From the NCBI GenBank assembly GCA_021813265.1, contig JAKALF010000014.1:1-16348 (forward strand): a stretch of DNA of 16,348 nt, read 5' to 3'. This DNA is from a bacterium (lineage in GTDB: Bacteria > Patescibacteriota > Minisyncoccia > UBA6257 > GWB1-50-10). The notes under the pieces are model-generated. The model did not search any database, was not told the origin of the DNA, and saw nothing but the letters and a program-made list of their open reading frames with translations. Both the position numbers and the translations under genes were made by a program. How positions within the stretch are numbered: the first letter of the stretch is position 1; each line of letters begins with the position of its first letter. Positions 1 to 6,865 of the stretch are shown here, piece by piece.

Positions 1-1
1 A

Positions 2-283
2 TATGGCAAATTTGTTGTCGTGAAACATGAAAACGGTCTTACCACCCTTTATGGACACATGTCAAAGTATATCGTTCGTATCGGAGATGAAGTTAAACGA
101 GGCCAAATTCTTGGTTATATCGGGAAAACAGGATACGCGACAGGTCCCCATCTTCATTTTACCGTATTTGCTTCCCAAACCCTCGCGCCCGCGCGACCAA
201 GATTCCCGGAAGGATCTCAGCCCTCAAGGACCTGCGGACCTATGCCGGTCGGGGGAGATTTAGATCCGCTTAATTATTTCTAA
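2..283 (+). CDS. M23 family metallopeptidase, C-terminal part (5' end outside window)
   Basis: This reading frame is open from base 2 and stops at TAA 281-283, so the gene begins upstream of the window. What remains is the C-terminal half of a LytM/M23 (lysostaphin-like) peptidoglycan endopeptidase. It shows the conserved LYGHM histidine, the strand with GDEVKRGQILGYIGKTG, and the zinc/catalytic motif GPHLHF. The first zinc-binding HxxxD motif would lie upstream. Family members are exported zinc enzymes that cut peptide cross-links in peptidoglycan. After HLHF there is an extended proline-rich tail with a cysteine and a GGDLDPLNYF end, the usual way these domains close. A small secreted protein starts 4 nt after the stop, which suggests co-transcription. 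The GTG at 20 is an internal valine codon rather than a start, because homology continues upstream of it. Confidence 0.9.
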   Translation, partial: YGKFVVVKHENGLTTLYGHMSKYIVRIGDEVKRGQILGYIGKTGYATGPHLHFTVFASQTLAPARPRFPEGSQPSRTCGPMPVGGDLDPLNYF

Positions 284-287
284 CATT

Positions 288-626
288 ATGAAATTTTTTC
301 GATTTAAACGCGTTATACGGCTTCTAATGGCCTTGGGGGTCATAATGATACTTGTAGGGGAAATAAGCCCCGTAAAAGCTCAAAATATAGGGCAAAATAG
401 TCCTATTATACCCCAAACTATTATGATGCCGTCCTTAGATGGAGTCTGGTCATGGATTAAGGTCAATTTAACTTTTGAGTCGGCAAAAATCTTTATTACA
501 AATTCGTCTAAAGAAGTTTGGTATTATAACCTTCCTATTTTTGAAACCACTATGTCGTCTATGTGGCAGAAAGCTAATCAGTGGTTAGGAATTCAATTTC
601 AAGGTATAAAAAGCAGAATCCATTAG
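288..626 (+). CDS. Small secreted hypothetical protein with signal peptide
   Basis: A 112-aa protein with a classic Sec signal peptide: basic start (MKFFRFKR), a hydrophobic stretch at about residues 10-24, and a likely cleavage after VKA near residue 31. The mature part of about 80 residues has several tryptophans (WSWIK, WYYN, MWQKANQWL) and looks amphipathic. I recognise no family. It begins 4 nt after the M23 peptidase stop, so it is probably translated from the same mRNA and may act in the same cell-wall compartment; that link rests on context only. No Shine-Dalgarno site is visible because the preceding gene ends there. A hairpin-forming inverted repeat lies just after its stop. Confidence 0.75.
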   Translation: MKFFRFKRVIRLLMALGVIMILVGEISPVKAQNIGQNSPIIPQTIMMPSLDGVWSWIKVNLTFESAKIFITNSSKEVWYYNLPIFETTMSSMWQKANQWLGIQFQGIKSRIH

Positions 627-633
627 ACTATAT

Positions 634-665
634 AACTGTCGTAAAAGGTAGATTGTGCGACAGTT
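634..665 (+). repeat. Inverted repeat after the M23/secreted-protein pair
   Basis: AACTGTCG (634-641) and CGACAGTT (658-665) are perfect 8-bp arms separated by 16 nt. The repeat starts 8 nt after the TAG of the secreted protein and is followed by a modest T-rich stretch (CATTTTAT). It could be a weak terminator for the two-gene unit. Because it also covers the -35 area of the next gene it could equally be an operator. Confidence 0.5.
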
Positions 666-682
666 CATTTTATCACTATAGT
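654..682 (+). promoter_or_regulatory. Tentative promoter of the PD-(D/E)XK nuclease gene
   Basis: A TATAGT -10-like box at 677-682 sits 9 nt before the ATG at 692. The hexamer 17 nt upstream (654-659) is a poor -35. Transcription from it would begin within about 2-4 nt of the start codon, giving an almost leaderless mRNA. That fits the absence of a Shine-Dalgarno site here. The evidence is weak because only the -10 is convincing. Confidence 0.3.
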
Positions 683-691
683 CCCTTCCCC

Positions 692-1459
692 ATGAATCCA
701 AACCTATCTCTAGATGAATTTAAAGAAAACTCCGGATATCAAATCGGAAATTTTTGGTATCCCCGTGTCACTAAAATTGTGGAAATAAAATCAAAGCCGG
801 CGCTCTATAGATTTTATGGAACCATGGCAAGCTTTGCGGACGCTGAACGGGTGAAAGAACGTTCAGCTACTGAAGGTACGTTAGTTCATAATACCATTGA
901 AGATATCTTATTGCGTAAAAAACCCTCTATTCCCCCATCCATTGAACCTTCAATTAAATCATTTTTAGAGTTTGTTATGACTCGTAATATCCAAGTTGAT
1001 CCGAGATACGTGGAACATCGTCTCTCCAACCATGAATATCGTTACGCGGGAACTCTCGATGCTATAGCGACCATAGATGGAACATTAGGTATTTTAGATA
1101 TTAAAACTTCTCAAGAAATATATCGGGATTATAACCTTCAAACATCCGCTTACTTTTACGCCATGAAAGATGTTGTTCGGGGTCTTAAAACCCGCTGGAT
1201 ATTAAGAATTGATCAGCGACGCGTTTGCGCGACGTGTGGAGCCTTACTCAGAAGCAAAGGCGGCGTTGATAAGGTAAAAACGGAATGGAATAACAAAGCC
1301 ATGAAAATATGTAATCATACATGGGGACCTCTTGAAGGAAAAATAGAACTTAAGGAGTTTCCTTATTGGGAATCAGACTTCGAGGCTTTTTTGGGGGCAA
1401 AACGATTATGGGAATGGGAACACGAAGAGATGCTAAAAAAAATTGGATATTTGGAATAA
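692..1459 (+). CDS. PD-(D/E)XK superfamily nuclease (RecB/Cas4-like fold) with zinc-knuckle insert
   Basis: A 255-aa protein with the ordered motifs of RecB-type PD-(D/E)XK nucleases: G62..H66..E70 (GTLVHNTIE), D123 in AGTLDAI, D136-x-K138 in ILDIKTS, and Q150..Y154 (QTSAY). D123, D136 and K138 are the expected metal/catalytic residues. An insert near the C-terminus has CATC (C179, C182) and C207/H209, which could bind zinc. Such proteins cut or trim DNA in repair or phage-like contexts; the actual substrate is unknown. The frame is open from 581, but that segment overlaps the preceding gene and looks non-coding. ATG 692 precedes the first family-like sequence and is therefore preferred. No Shine-Dalgarno site is present. 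The gene ends just before a bidirectional terminator. Confidence 0.82.
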   Translation: MNPNLSLDEFKENSGYQIGNFWYPRVTKIVEIKSKPALYRFYGTMASFADAERVKERSATEGTLVHNTIEDILLRKKPSIPPSIEPSIKSFLEFVMTRNIQVDPRYVEHRLSNHEYRYAGTLDAIATIDGTLGILDIKTSQEIYRDYNLQTSAYFYAMKDVVRGLKTRWILRIDQRRVCATCGALLRSKGGVDKVKTEWNNKAMKICNHTWGPLEGKIELKEFPYWESDFEAFLGAKRLWEWEHEEMLKKIGYLE

Positions 1460-1460
1460 G

Positions 1461-1490
1461 AAAGCCATCAGAATACTGATGGCTTTTCAA
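1461..1490 (+). terminator. Intrinsic terminator between convergent genes (probably bidirectional)
   Basis: A perfect 11-bp stem, AAAGCCATCAG (1461-1471) and CTGATGGCTTT (1476-1486), has a 4-nt AATA loop. T-rich flanks lie on both sides: CTTTTC then GTTTTTT on the plus strand, and CTTTCTTATT on the minus strand. It begins 1 nt after the nuclease stop and contains the stop codon (1468-1470) of the convergent zinc-ribbon gene, so it can serve both transcripts. Confidence 0.88.
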
Positions 1491-1773
1491 ATGTTTTTTC
1501 CCCTATGATAACGGGAATCGCTTTTTCACATTTAGGGCACCAAAGATGAAAGGCGAGAAGGTTTTTGTTATAATTCACCGTTATGATAAATTCAAAAAAG
1601 TCTCTTTGATCCACGTCTCCCCTTCCCTTTATAAATACTTCTGAAATGTGATCAAAATCACTGCTATTAAAATTACTTTCCTCTTTAATCTCAATGATCT
1701 TTAACTCGTCTATAAGGCGAGAAGAAATTCCTAAGGGATTGTCACACGAGGGACATTTCAAGACAAATCTCAT
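1468..1773 (-). CDS. Hypothetical protein with split zinc ribbon (two CxxC)
   Basis: A 101-aa protein with CPSC at residues 7-10 and CPKC at 79-82. These two CxxC knuckles probably bring the termini together on one zinc ion around a central insert of mixed strand/helix character rich in acidic residues. I do not recognise a named family. The start is well supported by a strong Shine-Dalgarno site, AAGGAGG at 1779-1785 with a 5-nt spacer. It follows the helicase-nuclease gene by 34 nt on the same strand, so it is probably its co-transcribed partner. A role as a nucleic-acid-binding accessory is only a guess from context. Its TGA stop lies inside the terminator stem shared with the convergent nuclease gene. 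Confidence 0.72.
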   Translation of the reverse strand: MRFVLKCPSCDNPLGISSRLIDELKIIEIKEESNFNSSDFDHISEVFIKGRGDVDQRDFFEFIITVNYNKNLLAFHLWCPKCEKAIPVIIGEKTFEKPSVF

Positions 1774-1807
1774 AACATCCTCCTTGTTTATAAAACTGAG
1801 AATAATA

Positions 1808-4783
1808 TTACATCATTTCCCGTAACTTACAATATTTACAGTCTTTTCTATCGCACCGCTCATTCACAAAGGAAAATGACATTATTTTTTCAGCAACTTC
1901 TTTTATAAGTGTCTCTAAAGCTTTCACCTCTTGAAGAGAGATTTCAAATACTTCTTGTTTATATCTCCCTTTATCATCGGGTTCTATAAAATCAATTATT
2001 CCGGTTTTCATGGTATATTTCCCTTCTTCATATCGCTCTAGGAGTAATTTGTAAAAAACAAGTTGACGTTTAATATCACCTTCAGAATTTTTAGTTTTTC
2101 CCTCTATTTCGTTTCTTGTTTTGGGTTTGCTGGTTTTATAATCCGTAACTATGACAGTATTTTCATCGTCTAGTATATCCATTCTGTCGATTTTTCCGGT
2201 AAGGTTAATAGATCCGAGCATTATCCCATGAACATTTTTCTCGGTAATAATCTTTCGCGCGTTCCATAATCCGTTATAACAATCAAACCATCCTCTCAGC
2301 GCTCTCTCCCCTTTTCGTTCGGATTCCTTGAAATCACGTTCCGAAAAATATTCTTTTTTCAAATGATCTTTAAATCTTTCAATAAGTAGCTTCTTTTTAG
2401 GTTTTTTTCTTGCGTCAAAATCGTCAAAAAAGTCTTTGAGTGTTCTGTGAACCGCAATTCCGTACATTTGATGTTTTGTCGGAGCCTGCGGAATGCGGAG
2501 AAGATTAACATAGAAATATTCCCATGGACATCGCAGAAAATTGTTTAAATGAGTAACCGCGAATCCCCGTTCTTTAAAAAGAATTTGGATGTGTTCTTTT
2601 TGATTTTGATGGTTTTCTTTCGCGCGCGGGATCATAAAAGACGGACGTTTCGCATATTGAGATTCAAATGTTTCCATAGATTTTGTTTCAACCGTAGATT
2701 CATCAAGTTCATAAAGGAATTGCGAGGGAAGCAAACCGTTGCCTTCATTATTCTTTAAAACGTATGATATGGAAACGAATTGTTTCGCCCGCGTAAGGGC
2801 GACATAGAAAAGGCGACGCTCATCCTCAAGGTTTCGCATTTCCTCTTCACCATTGTCCGTAAGCGAGACGAGGGGCAAAAGATTGGGTTTTCGTTTATTT
2901 CCCCATTTCCCGTCGTTCGCGTGGATAATATAGACATATTCAAATTCTTGACCCTTTGATTTGTGGACTGTCATGAGTCTCACGCCCCCCTCTTTGAAGA
3001 TGGGTGTGACTTTTTTCACCGAAAGATTATGATCTTCGAGTGTTTTAATGTATGAAAAGAGATTTTTAAGCTTTGCTTGTCTGCGTTGCATTACGATCAT
3101 CTTTATCTCATCAAATATGATATGGTTTTTTTCGATTTTAGACTGGGCGTCTCGAAGAGAAAGAATATGAGTCATATATCCCGAGTTTTGGACAACATCT
3201 TCAAAAATAGAAATAAGGCCTTCATTTTTATCCATCCGCTTCCAGCGAAGGAGATTGTTGTATAACGAAAGGAGGGCGTCTTTTGAATGAAGTAAAAGAA
3301 CGTCCAGATGTTTTTTGTTTTGAATGATATCAAAAGGAGATTCTCTGTATTTTGTTGAATGTTCCGCGAGGGTATAGATATCAAGAGGGTTGATGTTTAA
3401 AAAATCAATATGGAGAGTCTCAAAGAATTCTTCCGCGGAACCAAAATGTTCGATGAGGTTTAAGATGAGAATGAGTTTTCGTATGTCATTATCCTCAAAA
3501 ATGTTTTGGTCCGATTCAAGCGAATACCCTATCCCCGCTTTTTCAAGATGAGCAGTGAGAGAAAAAGCGTCTTGATTATCACGATAGAGTACCGCGATTT
3601 CATGGGGGCGGATTCCTTTCTCTATATTTTCCTGTATATGAGAAGTAAGCCAAGAAAGTTCAACATCTTCTTGAGAAAACGATGTTAGAAAAATCTTTGC
3701 TCCTGAGGGTCTTCTGCTTTTTAATAAAACCGGGGAGTTACCCATCTTTTTTGCCATACCATGGACGGAATTTAAGATAGTTTGGGTAGAACGATAATTT
3801 TCCTTAAGAACGATTTGCTTTGTGTCGGGATAACGTTTTTGAAAATAGAGGAAATTTTCAAGCGAAGCTCCCTGAAAACGAAATATGGCTTGCTTTTCGT
3901 CTCCCACGATAAAAAGATTGGGAATTTCATAAAATCCCGTGAGGAGTTCTAAAATCTTGTTTTGGGCGTTGTTAGTGTCTTGGTGTTCATCAACTAGGAA
4001 ATATTGATATCGTTCTTGAAGTGTTAATAAAAGGTCGTTATTTTTAGAGAGTGTTTTTGACACTTCCATGATCATATCGCTGTAATCATAGAGTTTCAAT
4101 TTTTGAAGTTCACGTTCATAGCGTTTGTATACGCGAGAAAACTCTTCGTTTTTTAAAATTTTCTTTTCTTCTTCTTTATATTTTCCTTTCATAGTTCCCG
4201 TAAGGGATCCGGAGGTATGATATAGACCTTCTTTTTCTAGAAATTCCCGTTTCTTTTGTAACACCATATTTGAAAATTCATCCGCGTCTATCCCCTCCCG
4301 TTTTAGATTGTTAATATTTGAAAGTATTGAGGGAATATAATAAAGCGGGTTTCCGAAGGGTTTAAGAAGAACGAGTTTTGACAGCTGAACGATGTTTTCA
4401 ATAATTTGTATTTGTTCAACCTCCGTGATGTTTCTTGAACTGATAATTCGAGGGAACTCTTCAGAATGTTGTTTTATAACATCATTGCAAAACGCGTGGA
4501 AAGTATAGATGCTTACATAATATGCGGTTTCTCCTATAATTTCAGAGAGACGTTTTCTCATGGCAACCGTTCCCGCTTCAGTAAACGTAAGCGCGAGGAT
4601 ACTTTGAGGATTAGTATCCGTTTTTCTCAGAATATTAGCGATACGAAGGGTGAGAATTTGTGTTTTTCCCGTTCCAGGTCCGGCAATGACCATAACTGGA
4701 CCTTCAATTTCATTCACGGCCTGTTTTTGCTCGGAGTTTAATTTGTTATAGTATTTTAGAAAAACATCTCGTTTTTTTGGCAT
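1808..4783 (-). CDS. UvrD/Rep-type superfamily 1A helicase fused to a PD-(D/E)XK nuclease
   Basis: A 991-aa single-chain helicase-nuclease. Helicase motifs in order: Q-motif LNSEQ (15-19), Walker A AGPGTGKT (34-41), Walker B DEHQDT (265-270, a variant of DEFQDT), motif III GDEKQAIFRFQGA (294-306), ENYRST (328-333), motif V MTVHKSKG (604-611) and motif VI around RRLFYVALTRAK (656-667). The C-terminal 250 residues form a RecB-like nuclease: C752 (RCPWEYFY), H779, D866 in GKIDR, D881-x-K883 in DYKTS, and Q907..Y911. A final CDRKDCKYC contains C977, C982 and C985. C752 plus these three cysteines is the layout of the 4Fe-4S staple known from AddB and Cas4. The likely role is ATP-driven processing of DNA double-strand ends. 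There is no Shine-Dalgarno site. A TACAAT -10-like box at 4795-4800 would give a leader of about 4-5 nt. Confidence 0.93.
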   Translation of the reverse strand: MPKKRDVFLKYYNKLNSEQKQAVNEIEGPVMVIAGPGTGKTQILTLRIANILRKTDTNPQSILALTFTEAGTVAMRKRLSEIIGETAYYVSIYTFHAFCNDVIKQHSEEFPRIISSRNITEVEQIQIIENIVQLSKLVLLKPFGNPLYYIPSILSNINNLKREGIDADEFSNMVLQKKREFLEKEGLYHTSGSLTGTMKGKYKEEEKKILKNEEFSRVYKRYERELQKLKLYDYSDMIMEVSKTLSKNNDLLLTLQERYQYFLVDEHQDTNNAQNKILELLTGFYEIPNLFIVGDEKQAIFRFQGASLENFLYFQKRYPDTKQIVLKENYRSTQTILNSVHGMAKKMGNSPVLLKSRRPSGAKIFLTSFSQEDVELSWLTSHIQENIEKGIRPHEIAVLYRDNQDAFSLTAHLEKAGIGYSLESDQNIFEDNDIRKLILILNLIEHFGSAEEFFETLHIDFLNINPLDIYTLAEHSTKYRESPFDIIQNKKHLDVLLLHSKDALLSLYNNLLRWKRMDKNEGLISIFEDVVQNSGYMTHILSLRDAQSKIEKNHIIFDEIKMIVMQRRQAKLKNLFSYIKTLEDHNLSVKKVTPIFKEGGVRLMTVHKSKGQEFEYVYIIHANDGKWGNKRKPNLLPLVSLTDNGEEEMRNLEDERRLFYVALTRAKQFVSISYVLKNNEGNGLLPSQFLYELDESTVETKSMETFESQYAKRPSFMIPRAKENHQNQKEHIQILFKERGFAVTHLNNFLRCPWEYFYVNLLRIPQAPTKHQMYGIAVHRTLKDFFDDFDARKKPKKKLLIERFKDHLKKEYFSERDFKESERKGERALRGWFDCYNGLWNARKIITEKNVHGIMLGSINLTGKIDRMDILDDENTVIVTDYKTSKPKTRNEIEGKTKNSEGDIKRQLVFYKLLLERYEEGKYTMKTGIIDFIEPDDKGRYKQEVFEISLQEVKALETLIKEVAEKIMSFSFVNERCDRKDCKYCKLREMM

Positions 4784-4812
4784 AGATATATGTTATTGTA
4801 ATGCTCAATGAG

Positions 4813-4842
4813 AGAAAACAAAACCCGCCTATGTAGGCGGGT
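4813..4842 (-). terminator. Intrinsic terminator of the deaminase-HD operon
   Basis: On the minus strand a perfect 9-bp stem, ACCCGCCTA / TAGGCGGGT (4842-4834 and 4831-4823), with a 2-nt nominal loop is followed by TTTTGTTTTC. It begins right at the stop codon of the 148-aa hypothetical gene and separates that operon from the helicase-nuclease gene downstream. Confidence 0.88.
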
Positions 4843-5288
4843 CATTTAAAATGGACGAAAACCTTGTTTTCTTTGTAAAAGCGTTTTTCTCTCGGAAGTT
4901 TTAAGAAATTTCTTCTTGCGTTTTTTAAGAAAAAATCGGTTTTTATGATAAAAAAAGATGGTGAAAAGACAAGCGCGTATCCTGATCCCTTTGGAGTTCC
5001 TTTGGGGTTTTGGGCTTTGTGTTGTGCCCCAAAGACTCTCATGGTATCTTCTATCTTTATAATCGTACGTCCAATCGCGTTTCGTTTTTCCCTAAGTTCG
5101 CACGATAATGTTAGATCGGAACCTCTTTTTTTGTGAGATAAGCATGCTAGGATAACGTTTTTTGAGATTGTGTTTCCGTTAAAAATAATAAGGATATGCT
5201 TTTTTCTGAGCGCCCGTACTTTGTCTACGATCTTTTTATTATTCACTTCTCCCTTTTCATTGTGGTAAACAAAAAAAGATGGAATCAT
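4842..5288 (-). CDS. Hypothetical basic protein, 148 aa
   Basis: The family is not recognised. The protein is strongly basic, with many Lys/Arg clusters such as RALRKKH, SHKKRG and KNARRNF. It contains a predicted strand ILIIFNG (33-39), a glycine-rich turn GTPKGSG (97-103), and a hydrophobic stretch YALVFSPSFFII (104-115) that is too short and interrupted to call a membrane helix. The basic character would suit nucleic-acid binding, but no motif supports a function. The start is firm: AAGGAGG lies 4 nt before the ATG. It is the last gene of the deaminase-ASCH-nucleotidyltransferase-HD run, 61 nt after the HD gene. A long inverted repeat spans that gap and covers part of the ribosome-binding site. 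Confidence 0.65.
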   Translation of the reverse strand: MIPSFFVYHNEKGEVNNKKIVDKVRALRKKHILIIFNGNTISKNVILACLSHKKRGSDLTLSCELREKRNAIGRTIIKIEDTMRVFGAQHKAQNPKGTPKGSGYALVFSPSFFIIKTDFFLKNARRNFLKLPREKRFYKENKVFVHFK

Positions 5289-5295
5289 TTTTCCT

Positions 5296-5348
5296 CCTTG
5301 TTAAAAAACTAGTATTCATAAAATCATAAAAGAGTTTGAATAACAAGG
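5296..5348 (-). repeat. Inverted repeat covering a Shine-Dalgarno site
   Basis: On the minus strand CCTTGTTA (5348-5341) and TAACAAGG (5303-5296) are perfect 8-bp arms with a 37-nt AT-rich loop, filling nearly the whole gap between the HD gene and the 148-aa gene. The second arm includes the AAGG of the AAGGAGG ribosome-binding site (5299-5293). A fold would therefore partly hide the site and could lower translation of the last operon gene. Confidence 0.5.
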
Positions 5349-5349
5349 T

Positions 5350-5955
5350 TTATATCTTTTTCTTGGGGAAGAGCTCCTGTTCTTTTCGAGAAAGAAGTTC
5401 GCAAAGTTCGTCAAACCATTCTTTCACTTCCGGTGAAATGGCCATTTTTTCTCCTTTTTCAAAAATCCGTTCTAGAGACAAACTCGCCTCTTGCCAGCTT
5501 CTTCCATTGTCCGCGTAAATTTGAATTGTCGGCTGAAGTTTGTCCAAAGCGTATACGAATTTACTTTCTTTATCTTTTCTTTTTTCATATCCCTCTATCA
5601 TTTGATGCAATTCTTGAAATTCAGGGAATTCTTTTTTAATACGCTCAGCCGCTTCATGTTCACGCTGTTCTTTGCTATCGCGAAGTTCTTTATTATCCGT
5701 GAAAGCAAAAGTATCTCCCGCGTACACTTCCACGAGATCGTGCGCGAGAGCATATCGAAGAACTTTGGTGAGATCAAGGTTTATAGGGCTTGAGGAAACA
5801 ATATACCAAGCAAGCATAGTTAGTTGATAACTATGCTCGACGTCATTTTCATATCTATTCTCGCCGTTCACCAGAACCTTTCTATTTACTAATCTAAACT
5901 GATTTAACAGCTCGCTGAATTTTATGAGGTCTGATAAGGGAAGATTGTTTTTCAT
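5350..5955 (-). CDS. HD-domain phosphohydrolase, YfbR-like 5'-deoxynucleotidase family
   Basis: A 201-aa helical HD protein. The metal ligands are visible in order: H41 (DVEHSYQ), H72-D73 (AHDLVEVYAGD, with E76) and D138 (ALDKLQP). This pattern, and the length of about 200 aa, match the YfbR/HDDC2 group, whose members remove the 5' phosphate from deoxynucleoside monophosphates using a divalent metal. An arginine and tryptophan follow the last aspartate (NGRSWQE), as in relatives. The start ATG overlaps the TGA of the upstream nucleotidyltransferase in an ATGA arrangement (5952-5955), which implies translational coupling. Being in one operon with a deaminase suggests pyrimidine deoxynucleotide salvage or pool control. 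The exact substrate cannot be read from sequence. Confidence 0.87.
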   Translation of the reverse strand: MKNNLPLSDLIKFSELLNQFRLVNRKVLVNGENRYENDVEHSYQLTMLAWYIVSSSPINLDLTKVLRYALAHDLVEVYAGDTFAFTDNKELRDSKEQREHEAAERIKKEFPEFQELHQMIEGYEKRKDKESKFVYALDKLQPTIQIYADNGRSWQEASLSLERIFEKGEKMAISPEVKEWFDELCELLSRKEQELFPKKKI

Positions 5956-6407
5956 GAAGATTTGTCTCGTAAGAATTTTTTAATCATCTGAACTTTTTCC
6001 ATACGACCCATTTTCTCATACGTCTCTAATTCATGAACAAGCGGGATACAAGGTAATTCAATTTCCTCGAACGCGATAAATATTTTTTTCTTTAAACTTT
6101 CCTTATCTCTATAAAGATTATTCACATTTCCCAATATTTCTATCTCCCAATCGTTTAGGTTGTAGAAACTCCTGAATGATCCGCGTCCCTCACTCTCATC
6201 AAAACAGATTTCCTTTACCCGAAATTGGTCCAAGATCCGATCTATTTCTTTTATGCCTTCCGGTGTAGTCAAGATATCTATATCTCTCGGTATAATTTCA
6301 AATCCTTGAACATGCAAATTAATAGAACCTATAAAAGCATAATCAATGCCATGGAGTTTTTTGGAAATAAAACTAAGTGTTTCTTCTATTTCTTTGTTGT
6401 TTTCCAT
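5952..6407 (-). CDS. Small nucleotidyltransferase-fold protein (DNA polymerase beta-like superfamily)
   Basis: A 151-aa protein with the minimal nucleotidyltransferase signature: G27-S28 in FIGSINLHVQG followed by D42-x-D44 in RDIDIL, where the two aspartates should bind metal. A third acidic residue is plausible at WEIEIL, which would complete the triad. Such stand-alone enzymes transfer a nucleoside monophosphate to RNA, protein or an antibiotic, and some are toxin/antitoxin or defence components. The acceptor here is unknown. It starts 6 nt after the upstream ASCH gene, has no Shine-Dalgarno site, and ends in a 4-nt overlap with the HD gene. It is therefore very likely translated with both. 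Confidence 0.78.
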   Translation of the reverse strand: MENNKEIEETLSFISKKLHGIDYAFIGSINLHVQGFEIIPRDIDILTTPEGIKEIDRILDQFRVKEICFDESEGRGSFRSFYNLNDWEIEILGNVNNLYRDKESLKKKIFIAFEEIELPCIPLVHELETYEKMGRMEKVQMIKKFLRDKSS

Positions 6408-6413
6408 GATATT

Positions 6414-6851
6414 TTAAGAATTCACACGGATTTTTGGTATCGAATCAACGGTTATCCATGCCGACATGGTTCCAAATCCGGTTTTATTAATCTTAAATGA
6501 TCGCACCTTCTTTGGATTCTTTAAAAATATTAGCACGCAATATTTTTTGTTTTTAAATCTATTTAAAAAATCATGGATTTTTTCTTTTTCTAATCCGTCA
6601 TCATTTCCGTATTCATTCAGAATTTTTTTTATTCGACTTGGGGTCAAATCAGCAAACTGTATTACTTTGCAAACTTCTGCTTTCAGTTTTACTGGTTCAC
6701 CAGAATCTTTGAAGTAGATCGTCTCTCCCCTTTTAATGCCATTCCAAGGTTTGTATTTTGCAGAATACCAGCGTGATTCGATTTTTTTCTGACCATTCAA
6801 AATTTTTTGAGTCAATCCCCATGATTTTTTCATTATTGCCAGATGTTCCAT
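6414..6851 (-). CDS. ASCH-domain protein (PUA-like RNA-binding fold), 145 aa
   Basis: The N-terminus (EHLAIMKKSWGLTQKILNG then KKIESRWY) and the following GIKRGETIYFKDSGEPV form the core of an ASCH domain: a helix with the GxKxxESR-type motif, then the (K/R)xGDxI-like strand. ASCH domains are PUA-like and proposed to bind RNA or modified nucleotides; one member hydrolyses N4-acetylcytidine. An upstream in-frame ATG at 6911 would overlap the deaminase gene by 46 nt and adds non-conserved residues, so ATG 6849-6851 is chosen, leaving a 14-nt gap. No Shine-Dalgarno site is visible. It lies second in the operon after the deaminase. The C-terminal 60 residues are lysine-rich and were not assigned. 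Confidence 0.8.
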   Translation of the reverse strand: MEHLAIMKKSWGLTQKILNGQKKIESRWYSAKYKPWNGIKRGETIYFKDSGEPVKLKAEVCKVIQFADLTPSRIKKILNEYGNDDGLEKEKIHDFLNRFKNKKYCVLIFLKNPKKVRSFKINKTGFGTMSAWITVDSIPKIRVNS

Positions 6852-6865
6852 ATTTTTATATGCAT

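Noticed and set aside
581..691. Start of the PD-(D/E)XK nuclease at 581
   Set aside because: This overlaps the secreted-protein gene and the inverted repeat, and the extra 37 residues show no family features.
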